DNA from: Planctomycetota bacterium
GTDB taxonomy: Bacteria > Planctomycetota > Phycisphaerae > Sedimentisphaerales > Anaerobacaceae
Assembly (NCBI GenBank): GCA_026386835.1
Contig: JAPLMV010000182.1
Location: forward strand, 1 to 8,929
DNA length: 8,929 bases
Direction: 5' to 3'
In this document: positions 1 to 7,206 of the stretch, piece after piece
Position numbering within the stretch: position 1 is the stretch's first letter
Layout: each line of letters begins with the position of its first letter
Program-made: the position numbers and the translations under genes
Notes under the pieces: model-generated
What the model saw: the letters and a program-made list of their open reading frames with translations, nothing else
The model's database searches: none
What the model was told of the DNA's origin: nothing

Positions 1-783
1 GAACGCATCGAGGGCTGGAAATTCAGATGGGTACATATAACCCATACCTGTTGAATATGCAGTGAAGCTGTCCAAATCCGTGGCGTTGTCATAATACCAT
101 TTCATAACGTGTGGCCCGTACTTCACCATAGATGGTGGTATTCCCCAGCCCATAGGAAATGTCCCTCTATGAGCACTGCCGAACCAGTCTGCATCTGTGG
201 CATATTGAGAATAGTTAAACATAAGCCTTACATTACCGCCATCGCTTAATAAAAATGCTACGTAGTGAACATTATCTTCTGGAGTATATTGTTTGCCTCT
301 GATTTTCTGCTTGATTTCAATAGCAGGTTCAAATGTGCTCATTCCGGCATGCGTGGAAAGATTCCATAGCAATCCTGAAGACGAAGTATACAGACTTTTC
401 TGCGAGTGATACTGGACAGTTCCCAGCTCCCCACCAGCTGAAGGATCCGTCCAGCCAAAACACGGACTATTGTCGATAATCGAATCATAGACGCTGCTCG
501 TGAAAGAATAATCACTGCTGTATATAGTCATGGCCTTGATTGCCGGACCCCAGTCGCGCAAGGGTATACTGGTCGAGTCATGACAGATAATGGCATTATC
601 AATGAACATGTCTCGGTAATTGTTGACAACCCACTGGTCGTTTAGTCCGCGAACATCGAGGAGCTTGCTGAATCCCAATGCCTGGACCGTACTCTCCAGC
701 GGTACATCCACAGCGACTGCCTTGAACGGACCGGCCATCGCTCCGCTGAGCTTAGACCAGAAACGGACACAGTAAAGAGATGC
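1..783 (-). CDS. GxGYxYP-type putative glycoside hydrolase domain, partial, frame-disrupted
   Basis: This stretch is an uninterrupted minus-strand reading frame from base 783 to the window edge, where it continues. Its translation carries the landmarks of the GxGYxYP putative glycoside hydrolase family: LDVRG, NYRDMF, LRDWG (bases 547-561), VAFLLSDGGN, FPMGWGIP and the name-giving GMGYMYP (bases 28-48). The family is known from polysaccharide-degrading Bacteroidetes and Planctomycetes; its exact reaction is not established. An in-frame stop (784-786) bounds the frame upstream and no good start follows it. The first ATG (736-738) has only a GGAG two bases away. The frame therefore probably belongs to the gene starting at 2312, read in another phase, and a frame change is needed near 777. 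The first roughly 100 residues expected of the family's N-terminal domain are not visible. Family assignment rests on motif recall, not on a search. Confidence 0.72.
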
Positions 784-2312
784 TCAGGCGCCTGCAAACC
801 AAAATCAAGACTGTAATCACAGGTTGTAAAACTCCAAATATTTCCTCTCCAGACATTAGGATTATTGACTTCATCAATACGCCAATAGTGAGTCTGATCT
901 GCTGTTAGAATGCCAGGATCATAGCTATTGGAATCCTGATTGCCTACAGCACGTTTTTGCCAATCATTTGCAACTATAGCAAAGTCGACGAAATCTACAT
1001 CATTATCATCATTCAAATCTGCTGAAATCCCGCCGTTTGGATCTGTCAGCCATTGCTGATGTATATAATAAATATCAAACCAGTTAACCTGTCTGCTTTT
1101 GTCTATATCACCAGTTGGACAATTGACCTCTCCTTCATTGACATCATTAAAATCGGCACTGAAATAAACATCATGGGTTGAGGCAAATAATCCTGGTTTC
1201 CAAGTAAGCACTGTATTATTTGGGTCAACACCTTCACCGAAATCAACTGGCCGCGGCTCCTTTGCAATTGCTGGGTTCTTTGGTGTTATAGTAAAGTTCC
1301 AGATGTCCCCTTTCCATACGTTGGGCTCATTAACCTCATCGACCCGCCAGTAATACTTCTGACCTATATCAAGGAGACCAGGCTGATAACTATTGACATC
1401 GACGTTGTTGTAATCGACATTCGGGTGGCTGGTGCTGTTTGCATCATTGACGTCATTGTAGTCGGTTCCCAAGTACACCTCGTGCAAAACTATACCCTCA
1501 CCAGGAGTCCAGCTTAAGGTGGGTGTCCGATCCACGAAAGTTTTTCCTTTGCTCGGGCTGGGGTTCGTCGCAACAAGATTAGGGTTGTAAACACTCGTAT
1601 CATAAGTGGTTGTTATATTGTACTTGACCGTAAGATACGCACCGACAAGGTTATGCTCTGATTCGCTCAGCACATGGTTGTAGATGAGAATCTCGGCTAT
1701 ATCACCGGTCATAAATTCCCCACCTCCGAGCAAACTACCTATATAAAGGTTTGAGATAGGCCCCCAGTTGTTGCTGAATGTGTAAGTGTCATGGAGTGTT
1801 CCGTTTCGATAGGTATTGACTCCATTTGCCGGGCCGGTATCCATTATCAGCGCCCCGATATTCCATTGACCTGTTACCAGTCCGGTTGCAGGCCCGGCTG
1901 GGTAACCATTTTCCTTCTGGATAACCAACCCGCCCCAGTGATACACCAGCCAGGACGTATACTGCCATCTTACAAGGGACTGATAACTGGTTCCCTTGGT
2001 TACAACAAATATGCTCATATCCATCGTGGTCGATAGCGGAGACAAAAACGAATCGTCTCCATCCAGCCTAACTACCGGCTTACCGTTTATCACGCCGGTA
2101 TGGTAACTCGGATCACCAATGGCCGTGGCGCTGTTGCCGCTGCCAGAAATGTCCGCCCAGGTCGTGACAGTATCACCGTTGTTAAGACCTGTTATGGCGT
2201 TCGCATCGAGATGGAGCACCAGCCCGCTGGTAACCGGTGCCGCCGCCTGCACTGCGGTGTTTAGCTCCAATAGCAAAACCAGAGAAATCAGAAGTGCCAG
2301 CTTTTTACGCAT
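642..2312 (-). CDS. Secreted LamG / FN3-like / dockerin multidomain protein (3' end out of frame)
   Basis: The start at 2312 is chosen because AGGAGG lies six bases upstream and the next residues form a signal peptide (MRKK, then a leucine-rich core, likely cut after AVQA at residue 23). An upstream in-frame ATG at 2408 would add 32 unlikely residues. Residues about 30-235 look like a LamG/concanavalin-A-like domain (SGLVLHLDAN, GDIAEILIYNHVLSESE). Residues about 248-343 and 348-498 are two FN3-like modules, each with an (H)xVY...DVN strand and a YWRVDEVN or YWRIDEVN strand. A dockerin-like unit is nested in the second. The product should be exported and bind or present polysaccharide. After about residue 512 (base 777) the frame reads an arginine/serine-rich tail unlike any domain, while coding sense continues in another frame as a GxGYxYP domain. 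The real gene is therefore probably one frameshifted or damaged enzyme. The stop at 642-644 may be an artefact of that shift. Confidence 0.82.
   Translation of the reverse strand: MRKKLALLISLVLLLELNTAVQAAAPVTSGLVLHLDANAITGLNNGDTVTTWADISGSGNSATAIGDPSYHTGVINGKPVVRLDGDDSFLSPLSTTMDMSIFVVTKGTSYQSLVRWQYTSWLVYHWGGLVIQKENGYPAGPATGLVTGQWNIGALIMDTGPANGVNTYRNGTLHDTYTFSNNWGPISNLYIGSLLGGGEFMTGDIAEILIYNHVLSESEHNLVGAYLTVKYNITTTYDTSVYNPNLVATNPSPSKGKTFVDRTPTLSWTPGEGIVLHEVYLGTDYNDVNDANSTSHPNVDYNNVDVNSYQPGLLDIGQKYYWRVDEVNEPNVWKGDIWNFTITPKNPAIAKEPRPVDFGEGVDPNNTVLTWKPGLFASTHDVYFSADFNDVNEGEVNCPTGDIDKSRQVNWFDIYYIHQQWLTDPNGGISADLNDDNDVDFVDFAIVANDWQKRAVGNQDSNSYDPGILTADQTHYWRIDEVNNPNVWRGNIWSFTTCDYSLDFGLQAPEHLFTVSVSGLSSAERWPVRSRQSLWMYRWRVRSRHWDSASSSMFAD
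777..786 (-). other. Frame-change point between LamG/dockerin and GxGYxYP coding frames
   Basis: Reading leftward, the frame opened at 2312 stays sensible to about base 777. The GxGYxYP frame has a stop at 784-786 and is open below it. Sense therefore passes from one phase to the other within or just after this short stretch. The change could be a one-base deletion or two-base insertion in the DNA, a sequencing or assembly error, or the scar of a recombination. No canonical slippery heptamer is present, so programmed frameshifting is unlikely. Confidence 0.6.
954..1121 (-). other. Dockerin-like Ca-binding repeat nested in the second FN3-like module
   Basis: About 56 residues contain two EF-hand-like halves: CPTGDIDKSRQVNWFDIYYI followed by QQWL, then ADLNDDNDVDFVDFAIVAND. 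Both halves have the D-x-(D/N)-x-(D/Q)-V-(D/N)-x-x-D calcium-loop spacing of type I dockerins. The unit sits between the DVNEGEV strand and the NQDSNSYDPG strand of an FN3-like module. The sister module has only about 16 residues there. Dockerins normally sit at a chain end and dock to cohesins; in Planctomycetes similar repeats are common without evident cellulosomes. Confidence 0.75.
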
Positions 2313-2318
2313 AGCGCT

Positions 2319-2324
2319 CCTCCT
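2319..2324 (-). promoter_or_regulatory. Ribosome binding site fixing the start at 2312
   Basis: A perfect AGGAGG on the minus strand lies six bases before the ATG at 2312-2310. This decides the start against the longer reading from 2408, which has no such site. Confidence 0.85.
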
Positions 2325-2368
2325 GTTGAGTTGTATTAAGCACAATATCAATTCACTGTAACCGTTCA

Positions 2369-2415
2369 CGGGTATTTCAGAAGTATTGGGCAATGCACCC
2401 AAGACCAAATACCCG
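2369..2415 (-). repeat. Composite inverted repeat / hairpin in the leader of the LamG gene
   Basis: The outer arms cgggtattt (2369-2377) and aaatacccg (2407-2415) are perfect 9-base inverted copies. Inside them, ttggg (2386-2390) and cccaa (2398-2402) form a second stem with a seven-base loop and an asymmetric internal bulge. If transcription starts near 2425, this would fold in the mRNA leader about 55 bases before the ribosome binding site. There is no T-run after it on the minus strand, so it is not a plain terminator. Its function is unknown. Confidence 0.5.
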
Positions 2416-2431
2416 CTTCTTAATTTCCTGC

Positions 2432-2460
2432 TTTATATCATAACATATTCAAGGTTTTAA
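2432..2460 (-). promoter_or_regulatory. Candidate sigma-70-like promoter for the LamG gene
   Basis: On the minus strand TTAAAA (2460-2455) is followed after exactly 17 bases by TATAAA (2437-2432), matching 4/6 and 5/6 of the usual consensus. Transcription would begin about 110 bases before the start codon, leaving room for the leader hairpin. The surroundings are AT-rich, so chance matches are possible. Confidence 0.4.
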
Positions 2461-2628
2461 TTCAACTGCAAAATACCTGTCTTTTTCAAGCGGAGGCCTG
2501 CATTCGCCCGATAATAGCCATAGTAAATGGTATGAGGACAAAAATTGACTTCGACGAGATCAGCCAAGCTGAAAAATCTACCAAACTTGACATGTACCCA
2601 TTGAGTAAGAGTGCGTTGGATTTGGATT
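2461..2628. other. Spacer between response regulator and LamG gene, no clear gene
   Basis: Together with 2313-2460 this makes a 316-base region without a convincing gene. A 35-codon minus-strand frame (2593 to 2486) is hydrophobic but has no ribosome binding site. A plus-strand frame from 2532 runs antisense into the regulator gene. A small stem (2560-2564 with 2568-2572) has no T-run on the minus strand, so no intrinsic terminator for the regulator gene can be named. Confidence 0.6.
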
Positions 2629-3993
2629 CTACAGGTTATATTCCTTTATCTTTCGGTAAAGGGTTCTCTCTCCTATACCGAGGATTTTGGCGGCCTGTTC
2701 GCGGTTATTCTGCGTTTTAGCCAGTGTATCAATTATCGCCTGCTTCTCCAGTTCGCCGAGTGATACGCCGGCCAAATCGGTTTTTTCCCCAGCGGCGGCA
2801 AGCTGTCTTGGCCGATGTACCTCAGGCGGTATATCCTGTATATCGAGTATCCGCCTTTCGCACATTACGACCATTGTCCTGACGCAATTTCTAAGCTGCC
2901 TGATATTGCCCGGCCAGTCAAAGCCGTTAAGTATCGTCTGCGCCGCATCGGTAATACCTGTAACCTGCGAACCAGTTTTGCTGGCCGCCTCTTTGATGAA
3001 ATAGGCAGTAAGAATTGGTATATCCTCAGCTCTTTCGCGAAGAGCAGGCAGCGTAATACTCACACCCTTGATTCTAAAGTATAAATCCTGCCTGAATTTT
3101 TTTTCCTCAATCAGTTTTGTCAGGTCGTGATTTGTCGCACTTATAATACGGACATCCACAAAAATCGGTTTATTTGCCCCGACCGGTACGACGACGCCGT
3201 CCTCAATAACTCGCAGGAGCTTGGCCTGCATATTGAGAGGCATATCGCCTATTTCATCGAGAAGAAGAGTTCCTTTATCGGCTATCTCGAAAAGTCCCTT
3301 TCGGTCGCCTGCTGCACCGGTAAAGGCGCCCTTGATGTGCCCGAACAATTCGCTTTCGAGCAGCGTTTCCGTCAGGCCGGCACAATTTATCGGCCTAAAG
3401 GGCATGTCCCTGCGTTTTGAATTCCAGTGAATGGCCCGTGCCAAAAGTTCCTTTCCCGAACCTGAGGGGCCTTCAATCAGCACTGCTATATCCGTTGGCG
3501 CAACCCTTCGGACAACCGCAAATATGCCGTCCATTACGGCACTTTTGCCCCGAACGCCGTCATAGTCGAAGTATTCCTTATCAGTTTTGTCGCTTTTTGT
3601 TTTTCTATTGTTTGCAGCCGATACCTTTCGGCCCGCCTGCTCGGCAATGATGCGGAGCTGGTCGATATCTATTGGCTTGACAAGATAATCATAAGCTCCC
3701 TGCCTTATCGCTTCTTTGCAGGTATCGATGCTCGCATAGGCGGTCATAAGTATGACCTCTGTATCGGGGTTGTGTTTTTTTGCCTCTTCAAGAACCGTCA
3801 AGCCGTCAATATCACCGCCGAGCTTGAGGTCGGTAATAACAATATCGACCTGCTCATTGCGGAGAATCTCCAGGGCGTCTTTGCCGCTGTAAACCGCTAT
3901 TGCCTTTTCGCAGAATTTCTCAAGCGCCTCGACGATTCCATCGGCGTGATTTCTTTCATCATCCACAACTAAAATTACGGTGTCCCTGCTCAT
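2629..3993 (-). CDS. NtrC-family sigma-54-dependent response regulator
   Basis: This cytoplasmic transcription activator would be phosphorylated by the kinase encoded just upstream. The order is receiver domain (about 5-120), AAA+ sigma-54 activation domain (about 146-385) and Fis-type helix-turn-helix (about 411-454). In the receiver, D11/D12, the phospho-acceptor D55, T84 and K106 are all present. The AAA+ domain has Walker A GPSGSGKE (175-182), the sigma-54 contact loop GAFTGA (222-227), Walker B LLLDEIGD, SATN at 285-288 and the W-P-G-N-I-R segment at 360-365. All catalytic features look intact and the length of 454 residues is normal. The start lies 18 bases after the kinase stop, with only a weak purine stretch (AAGCGGA), suggesting translational coupling. 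Members of this group drive sigma-54 promoters. I found no TGGCAC-N5-TTGCA-like site nearby, so its targets and signal are unknown. Confidence 0.95.
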   Translation of the reverse strand: MSRDTVILVVDDERNHADGIVEALEKFCEKAIAVYSGKDALEILRNEQVDIVITDLKLGGDIDGLTVLEEAKKHNPDTEVILMTAYASIDTCKEAIRQGAYDYLVKPIDIDQLRIIAEQAGRKVSAANNRKTKSDKTDKEYFDYDGVRGKSAVMDGIFAVVRRVAPTDIAVLIEGPSGSGKELLARAIHWNSKRRDMPFRPINCAGLTETLLESELFGHIKGAFTGAAGDRKGLFEIADKGTLLLDEIGDMPLNMQAKLLRVIEDGVVVPVGANKPIFVDVRIISATNHDLTKLIEEKKFRQDLYFRIKGVSITLPALRERAEDIPILTAYFIKEAASKTGSQVTGITDAAQTILNGFDWPGNIRQLRNCVRTMVVMCERRILDIQDIPPEVHRPRQLAAAGEKTDLAGVSLGELEKQAIIDTLAKTQNNREQAAKILGIGERTLYRKIKEYNL

Positions 3994-4011
3994 AATCGTT
4001 TGTCCGCTTAA

Positions 4012-4857
4012 TCAACTTCGTTTTCCGGCCTCTGCAAGCGGCAATTGTATCGTAAAGGCCGTTCCTTTTCCAGTCTCGCTGGCCACAGTTATTGTGCCGT
4101 TATGTGCCTCGATAATCCTTTTGGCCGTTGCCAGCCCGAGCCCGCATCCCTGCGGTCTGGACGAATGATATGCCTCGAAAATGTGCGGCAATTTCTCCGC
4201 CGCGATGCCGCTGCCGGTATCGCTGATTTGAATCTGGGCATAATCTTTCGCCGTAAGGCGTCCTGCGGATTGCCTGGCCGTTCTTATCATTAATTCGCCG
4301 TCCCTGTTCATCGCCTGCTGAGCGTTGATAAAAAGATTGAGTATTACCTGTTTTAGCATATTTGCATCGGCTTTGCAAATCAATGGCTCGGCGTACAGTC
4401 TGTGGCGGATGGTTATTGAATGGCTGCGGCATTGCGGGGAATAAAAATCAATCATATCGCTGACAATGTCGTTGATGTTGACGTTTGCCGGCTGAAGCTC
4501 GGTCCGTGAAGCATACCTCAGGAAGCCGTCAAGAATCTGTTCGAGCCGCTCGGCTTCTTTCTGGACAATCGCTATTTTCCTGGACGCTCTGGGCAGTCTC
4601 TGGTCGCCGACCTGCCCCGCCGTACCAAAATTGGAATCTTTGATATCCTCGCTTATAAGCTGGAGATTAACCTTGATTGTTGACAGCGGGTTTTTTATCT
4701 CGTGGGCAAGCTCGCCGGTAAGTTTCCCCAGTTCTTCAATTTCGTTGAGGTACTTTTGATGCCGCTGCCTGATTCTGGCGAGCTTTTTATAGAACACTAA
4801 TGCGGCTGGAGTCACAACCGCCAGGGCAAGTACAAAACCAGCTGCAAACTGCCACAT
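4012..4857 (-). CDS. Membrane-anchored sensor histidine kinase, partner of the downstream regulator
   Basis: This HisKA/HATPase_c kinase should autophosphorylate and pass phosphate to the regulator encoded 18 bases downstream. One N-terminal membrane helix (about 3-22) is followed by a basic coiled linker (YKKLARIRQRHQ). The dimerization helix carries GELAHEIKNPLSTIK with the phospho-accepting H52. The ATP-binding domain shows the N-box with N178 (NLFINA), DTGSGI (213-218) and GCGLGLA (237-243). At 281 residues it is short: there is no periplasmic loop, PAS, GAF or HAMP domain between membrane helix and H-box. It may read a membrane or partner-protein signal, much as small NtrB/AtoS-like kinases do. 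An Arg/Gly-rich stretch (about 77-93) lengthens the loop between the two dimerization helices. The start is fixed by GGAGGT at 4865-4870. Being a pair with an NtrC-type regulator is clear; the stimulus is not. Confidence 0.93.
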   Translation of the reverse strand: MWQFAAGFVLALAVVTPAALVFYKKLARIRQRHQKYLNEIEELGKLTGELAHEIKNPLSTIKVNLQLISEDIKDSNFGTAGQVGDQRLPRASRKIAIVQKEAERLEQILDGFLRYASRTELQPANVNINDIVSDMIDFYSPQCRSHSITIRHRLYAEPLICKADANMLKQVILNLFINAQQAMNRDGELMIRTARQSAGRLTAKDYAQIQISDTGSGIAAEKLPHIFEAYHSSRPQGCGLGLATAKRIIEAHNGTITVASETGKGTAFTIQLPLAEAGKRS

Positions 4858-4864
4858 TTGTTTT

Positions 4865-4870
4865 ACCTCC
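4865..4870 (-). promoter_or_regulatory. Ribosome binding site of the histidine kinase gene
   Basis: GGAGGT on the minus strand lies seven bases before the ATG at 4857. It is much stronger than the site before the regulator gene, consistent with the regulator being translated by coupling to the kinase. Confidence 0.8.
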
Positions 4871-4903
4871 TAATCCAATAGCGCAGATTAGGTCCACAAT
4901 AAA

Positions 4904-4990
4904 TTAAAAATTAAAAGGTTAAAGCTAAAAATTGCGGAAATAAGATAATCTTAATTCGACAATTTTTAATTTTTAGTTTTTAATTTTTAA
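4904..4990. repeat. AT-rich imperfect inverted repeat overlapping the pnp stop codon
   Basis: The outer arms ttaaaaattaaaa (4904-4916) and ttttaatttttaa (4978-4990) are perfect 13-base inverted copies. The inner arms aaaaattg (4927-4934) and caattttt (4960-4967) are perfect 8-base copies, with a partly matching stretch between. The right arm contains the pnp stop (4980-4982) and its last codons. The structure could help end or stabilise the pnp transcript 3' end, although it lacks the GC stem of a standard terminator. It probably also contains or borders the promoter of the kinase operon. It resembles the repeat in the rpsO-pnp spacer. Confidence 0.6.
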
Positions 4991-7133
4991 CTTCTTTTGT
5001 CGCCTGGTTTTGTTTTTCTGATACACCCATTTCCGCAAGAGCGGCCTTACGTGAAAGTTTTATTCTGCCTTGTTCGTCGATAGCGATTAATTTCACGGGT
5101 ATCACGTCACCGACTTTGCAGACTTCATCGACATTCTTGACGTAACCATCGCTAAGCTCGCTGATATGACAGAGTCCCTCAACGCCGGGCGTAATCTCGA
5201 CAAATGCTCCGAAGTCTTTTGTGGCCACCACTTTTGCCTTCTGGTAGAGCTTGCCAATCTGCGGGGGCTGGGTCATTCCTTCGATGATTTCCTTTGCCTT
5301 GAGGTGGCTATCGCCGCCAACACAGCTTATGTAAACGGTGCCATCCTCTTCGATCTCGATGGTTGTGCCGGTCTCTTCCTGCAGACCTTTGATAGTTTTT
5401 CCGCCCGGCCCGATTAGCTTGCCGATAAATTCAGGGTCGATTGCGATGCTTATGAGCTTCGGTGCGTATTTGCTCAATTCGGCCCTGGGCTGACTGATGG
5501 TCTTGTTCATAATATCTAAAATCTCAAGCCGGGCTGTCTTTGCCCTGTTTAACGCCTCGACCATAATATTATGCGCCAGACCCTCAACCTTTATATCTAA
5601 TTGTATGCCGGTAATCCCGTTAACCGTTCCTGCGACCTTGAAATCCATATCGCCGAAATGGTCTTCCTCACCGAGGATGTCGGTCAAAAGTTCGTATTTG
5701 CCCTTGCCGTCGCTGACCATACCGATTGATATTCCTGCGACCGGTTTTTTAATCGGTACACCGGCATCCATAAGGGCAAGTGTTCCGCCGCAAACCGAGG
5801 CCATCGAGCTTGAGCCGTTCGACTCGGTGATATCCGAGACAATGCGGATTGTGTATGCACAATTGTCCTCTGCCGGCCTTACCTGTTCCAAAGCGCGTTC
5901 TGCAAGAGCGCCATGACCAATTTCTCTTCGGCCTGGGCCTCGAACAGGCCTTACTTCACCAACCGAAAACGGTGGGAAATTATAATGCAGCGTGAAGTTC
6001 TGCGCGTATTCCTCAAGCAGGCCGTCTATAATCTGAGCGTCTCTGATTGTGCCCAGTGTAACCGTAACAAGCGACTGCGTCTCACCGCGGGTAAATAACG
6101 CCGAGCCGTGAGTTCTGGGCAGGACGCCCACCTCGCAGTCAATCGGACGAACCTGCTGATAATTTCTGCCGTCAGGTCTCTTGCCTTCGAGAAGAAGTTT
6201 GCGGACAACTTCCTCCTCTATATCCAGCAGAAGCCGCTTGATTATTGCCTTGTCGCATTTGGGCTCTGAGCCATCCTTAGGCTCGGCATATTCAGCTATA
6301 ATCCCGTCAAGCAGTTCCCTTACAGCGGTGTTACGCTCTTTCTTATTCGCTATCTGCTTGAGTTCGTATAATTTACCCGATATCTGCGATTTGATTTGCG
6401 AGTGAATCTTTTCGTCTGTTTCAACCAGTACAAATTCCTTGTCAACGCCGACCTTTTCCGCAAGCTCATCAATCATCCCGCAGACTTCGACTATGGTTTT
6501 ATGTGCTGTTGCAACGGCATCGGCTATCACGTCTTCAGCCAATTCCTTTGCACTGACTTCAATCATATTGATGGCGTCTTTTTTGCCGCCGACAAGCATA
6601 TTCAGGTCGCCTTCCTCAAGCTGCGTATGCGTGGGGTTAACAACAAACTGTCCGTTTACCCTGCCTATCCTGCACGCGGCGGTAGGGCCGATGAAGGGAA
6701 TCTTGCTTATCGTAAGTGCGGCACTTGCCCCAATCATCGCAAGTATATCAGGGTCGTTTTCATTGTCGGCGCTCAAAACAGAGGCTATAACCTGCACTTC
6801 CTGGAAGAACCCTTTTGGAAACAGCGGACGAATGGGCCTGTCTATCATTCTTGCTGTCAGGATTTCTTTTGTGCTCGGTCTTCCCTCACGTTTAATGAAT
6901 CCGCCCGGGAATTTGCCCGCGGCGCTGTGTTTTTCGCGATAGTCGACACTGAGCGGGAAGAAGTCGAATTCATCTTTGCCGACCCTGGCAGGCCCCATCA
7001 CCGCAGCAACAAGAACCATCGTATCGCCATAGCTGACGACGACCGCTCCGTCGGCCTGTTTCGCAATTTTACCTGTTTCTATTGATAATACCTTGTCCCC
7101 GATTTGTCTTTGGACTTTAGTTACGTCAAACAT
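4980..7133 (-). CDS. pnp: Polynucleotide phosphorylase (polyribonucleotide nucleotidyltransferase)
   Basis: PNPase degrades RNA 3' to 5' with phosphate, releasing nucleoside diphosphates, and forms a trimer in the cytoplasm. The full family layout is present in 717 residues: RNase PH domain 1 (about 10-145), helical linker (about 150-235 and beyond), RNase PH domain 2 starting after RPDGR (319-323), KH domain (about 555-615) with GPGG at 575-578, and S1 domain (about 625-695). The active-site segment DILGEEDHFGDMDFKVAGT (485-503) and the phosphate-binding ESNGSSS (437-443) are intact. The start at 7133 has GAGG seven bases upstream. It follows rpsO on the same strand, the classic rpsO-pnp order. 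The last residues (EVKN) and stop come from an AT-rich repeat, so the C-terminal end may have been reset by it. No RNase E-type docking tail is evident. Confidence 0.98.
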   Translation of the reverse strand: MFDVTKVQRQIGDKVLSIETGKIAKQADGAVVVSYGDTMVLVAAVMGPARVGKDEFDFFPLSVDYREKHSAAGKFPGGFIKREGRPSTKEILTARMIDRPIRPLFPKGFFQEVQVIASVLSADNENDPDILAMIGASAALTISKIPFIGPTAACRIGRVNGQFVVNPTHTQLEEGDLNMLVGGKKDAINMIEVSAKELAEDVIADAVATAHKTIVEVCGMIDELAEKVGVDKEFVLVETDEKIHSQIKSQISGKLYELKQIANKKERNTAVRELLDGIIAEYAEPKDGSEPKCDKAIIKRLLLDIEEEVVRKLLLEGKRPDGRNYQQVRPIDCEVGVLPRTHGSALFTRGETQSLVTVTLGTIRDAQIIDGLLEEYAQNFTLHYNFPPFSVGEVRPVRGPGRREIGHGALAERALEQVRPAEDNCAYTIRIVSDITESNGSSSMASVCGGTLALMDAGVPIKKPVAGISIGMVSDGKGKYELLTDILGEEDHFGDMDFKVAGTVNGITGIQLDIKVEGLAHNIMVEALNRAKTARLEILDIMNKTISQPRAELSKYAPKLISIAIDPEFIGKLIGPGGKTIKGLQEETGTTIEIEEDGTVYISCVGGDSHLKAKEIIEGMTQPPQIGKLYQKAKVVATKDFGAFVEITPGVEGLCHISELSDGYVKNVDEVCKVGDVIPVKLIAIDEQGRIKLSRKAALAEMGVSEKQNQATKEVKN

Positions 7134-7140
7134 ATCTTTT

Positions 7141-7144
7141 CCTC
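7141..7144 (-). promoter_or_regulatory. Ribosome binding site of pnp
   Basis: GAGG on the minus strand, seven bases before the ATG at 7133, at the pnp-proximal end of the repeat-rich spacer. Confidence 0.6.
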
Positions 7145-7154
7145 AATCAATTTT

Positions 7155-7206
7155 CAATTCCCAATTTCCAACATAAAATAAGGTTAAACAATTCCCAATT
7201 GGAAAT
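7155..7206. repeat. Repeat-rich spacer between rpsO and pnp
   Basis: The 12-base word caattcccaatt occurs twice (7155-7166 and 7189-7200). In addition atttccaa (7164-7171) is inverted at ttggaaat (7199-7206), giving an 8-base stem with a 27-base loop. Near copies continue to 7226 (ggaaatc twice). There is no GC-rich stem with T-run, so read-through from rpsO into pnp is likely. The stem might act as an RNA processing or stability site, as in the rpsO-pnp spacer of other bacteria. Confidence 0.6.

Noticed and set aside
771..786. Programmed -1 frameshift joining the two coding frames
   Set aside because: The sequence GAGCATCTCTTTACTG has no X-XXY-YYZ heptamer and no obvious downstream stem. 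Mutation or assembly error is simpler.
2486..2593. 35-codon hydrophobic minus-strand frame in the spacer after the response regulator
   Set aside because: It has no ribosome binding site, ordinary spacer composition and no family likeness. A small membrane peptide cannot be excluded but is not supported.
2313..2628. Sigma-54 promoter for the LamG gene, expected if the neighbouring NtrC-type regulator controls it
   Set aside because: No GG-N10-GC core with the right spacing was found on the minus strand; the nearest GG/GC pairs are 6 or 8 bases apart.
2532..2720. Plus-strand 62-codon frame
   Set aside because: Its second half is antisense to the helix-turn-helix of the regulator gene and there is no ribosome binding site before it.
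5497..5916. Plus-strand 139-codon frame opposite pnp
   Set aside because: It is a shadow of the conserved RNase PH domain 2 region and has no ribosome binding site or domain.
6396..7085. Plus-strand open frames of 229 and 167 codons opposite pnp
   Set aside because: They lie wholly antisense to a highly conserved gene, overlap each other in different frames, and encode cysteine/serine-rich sequence with no recognisable domain.
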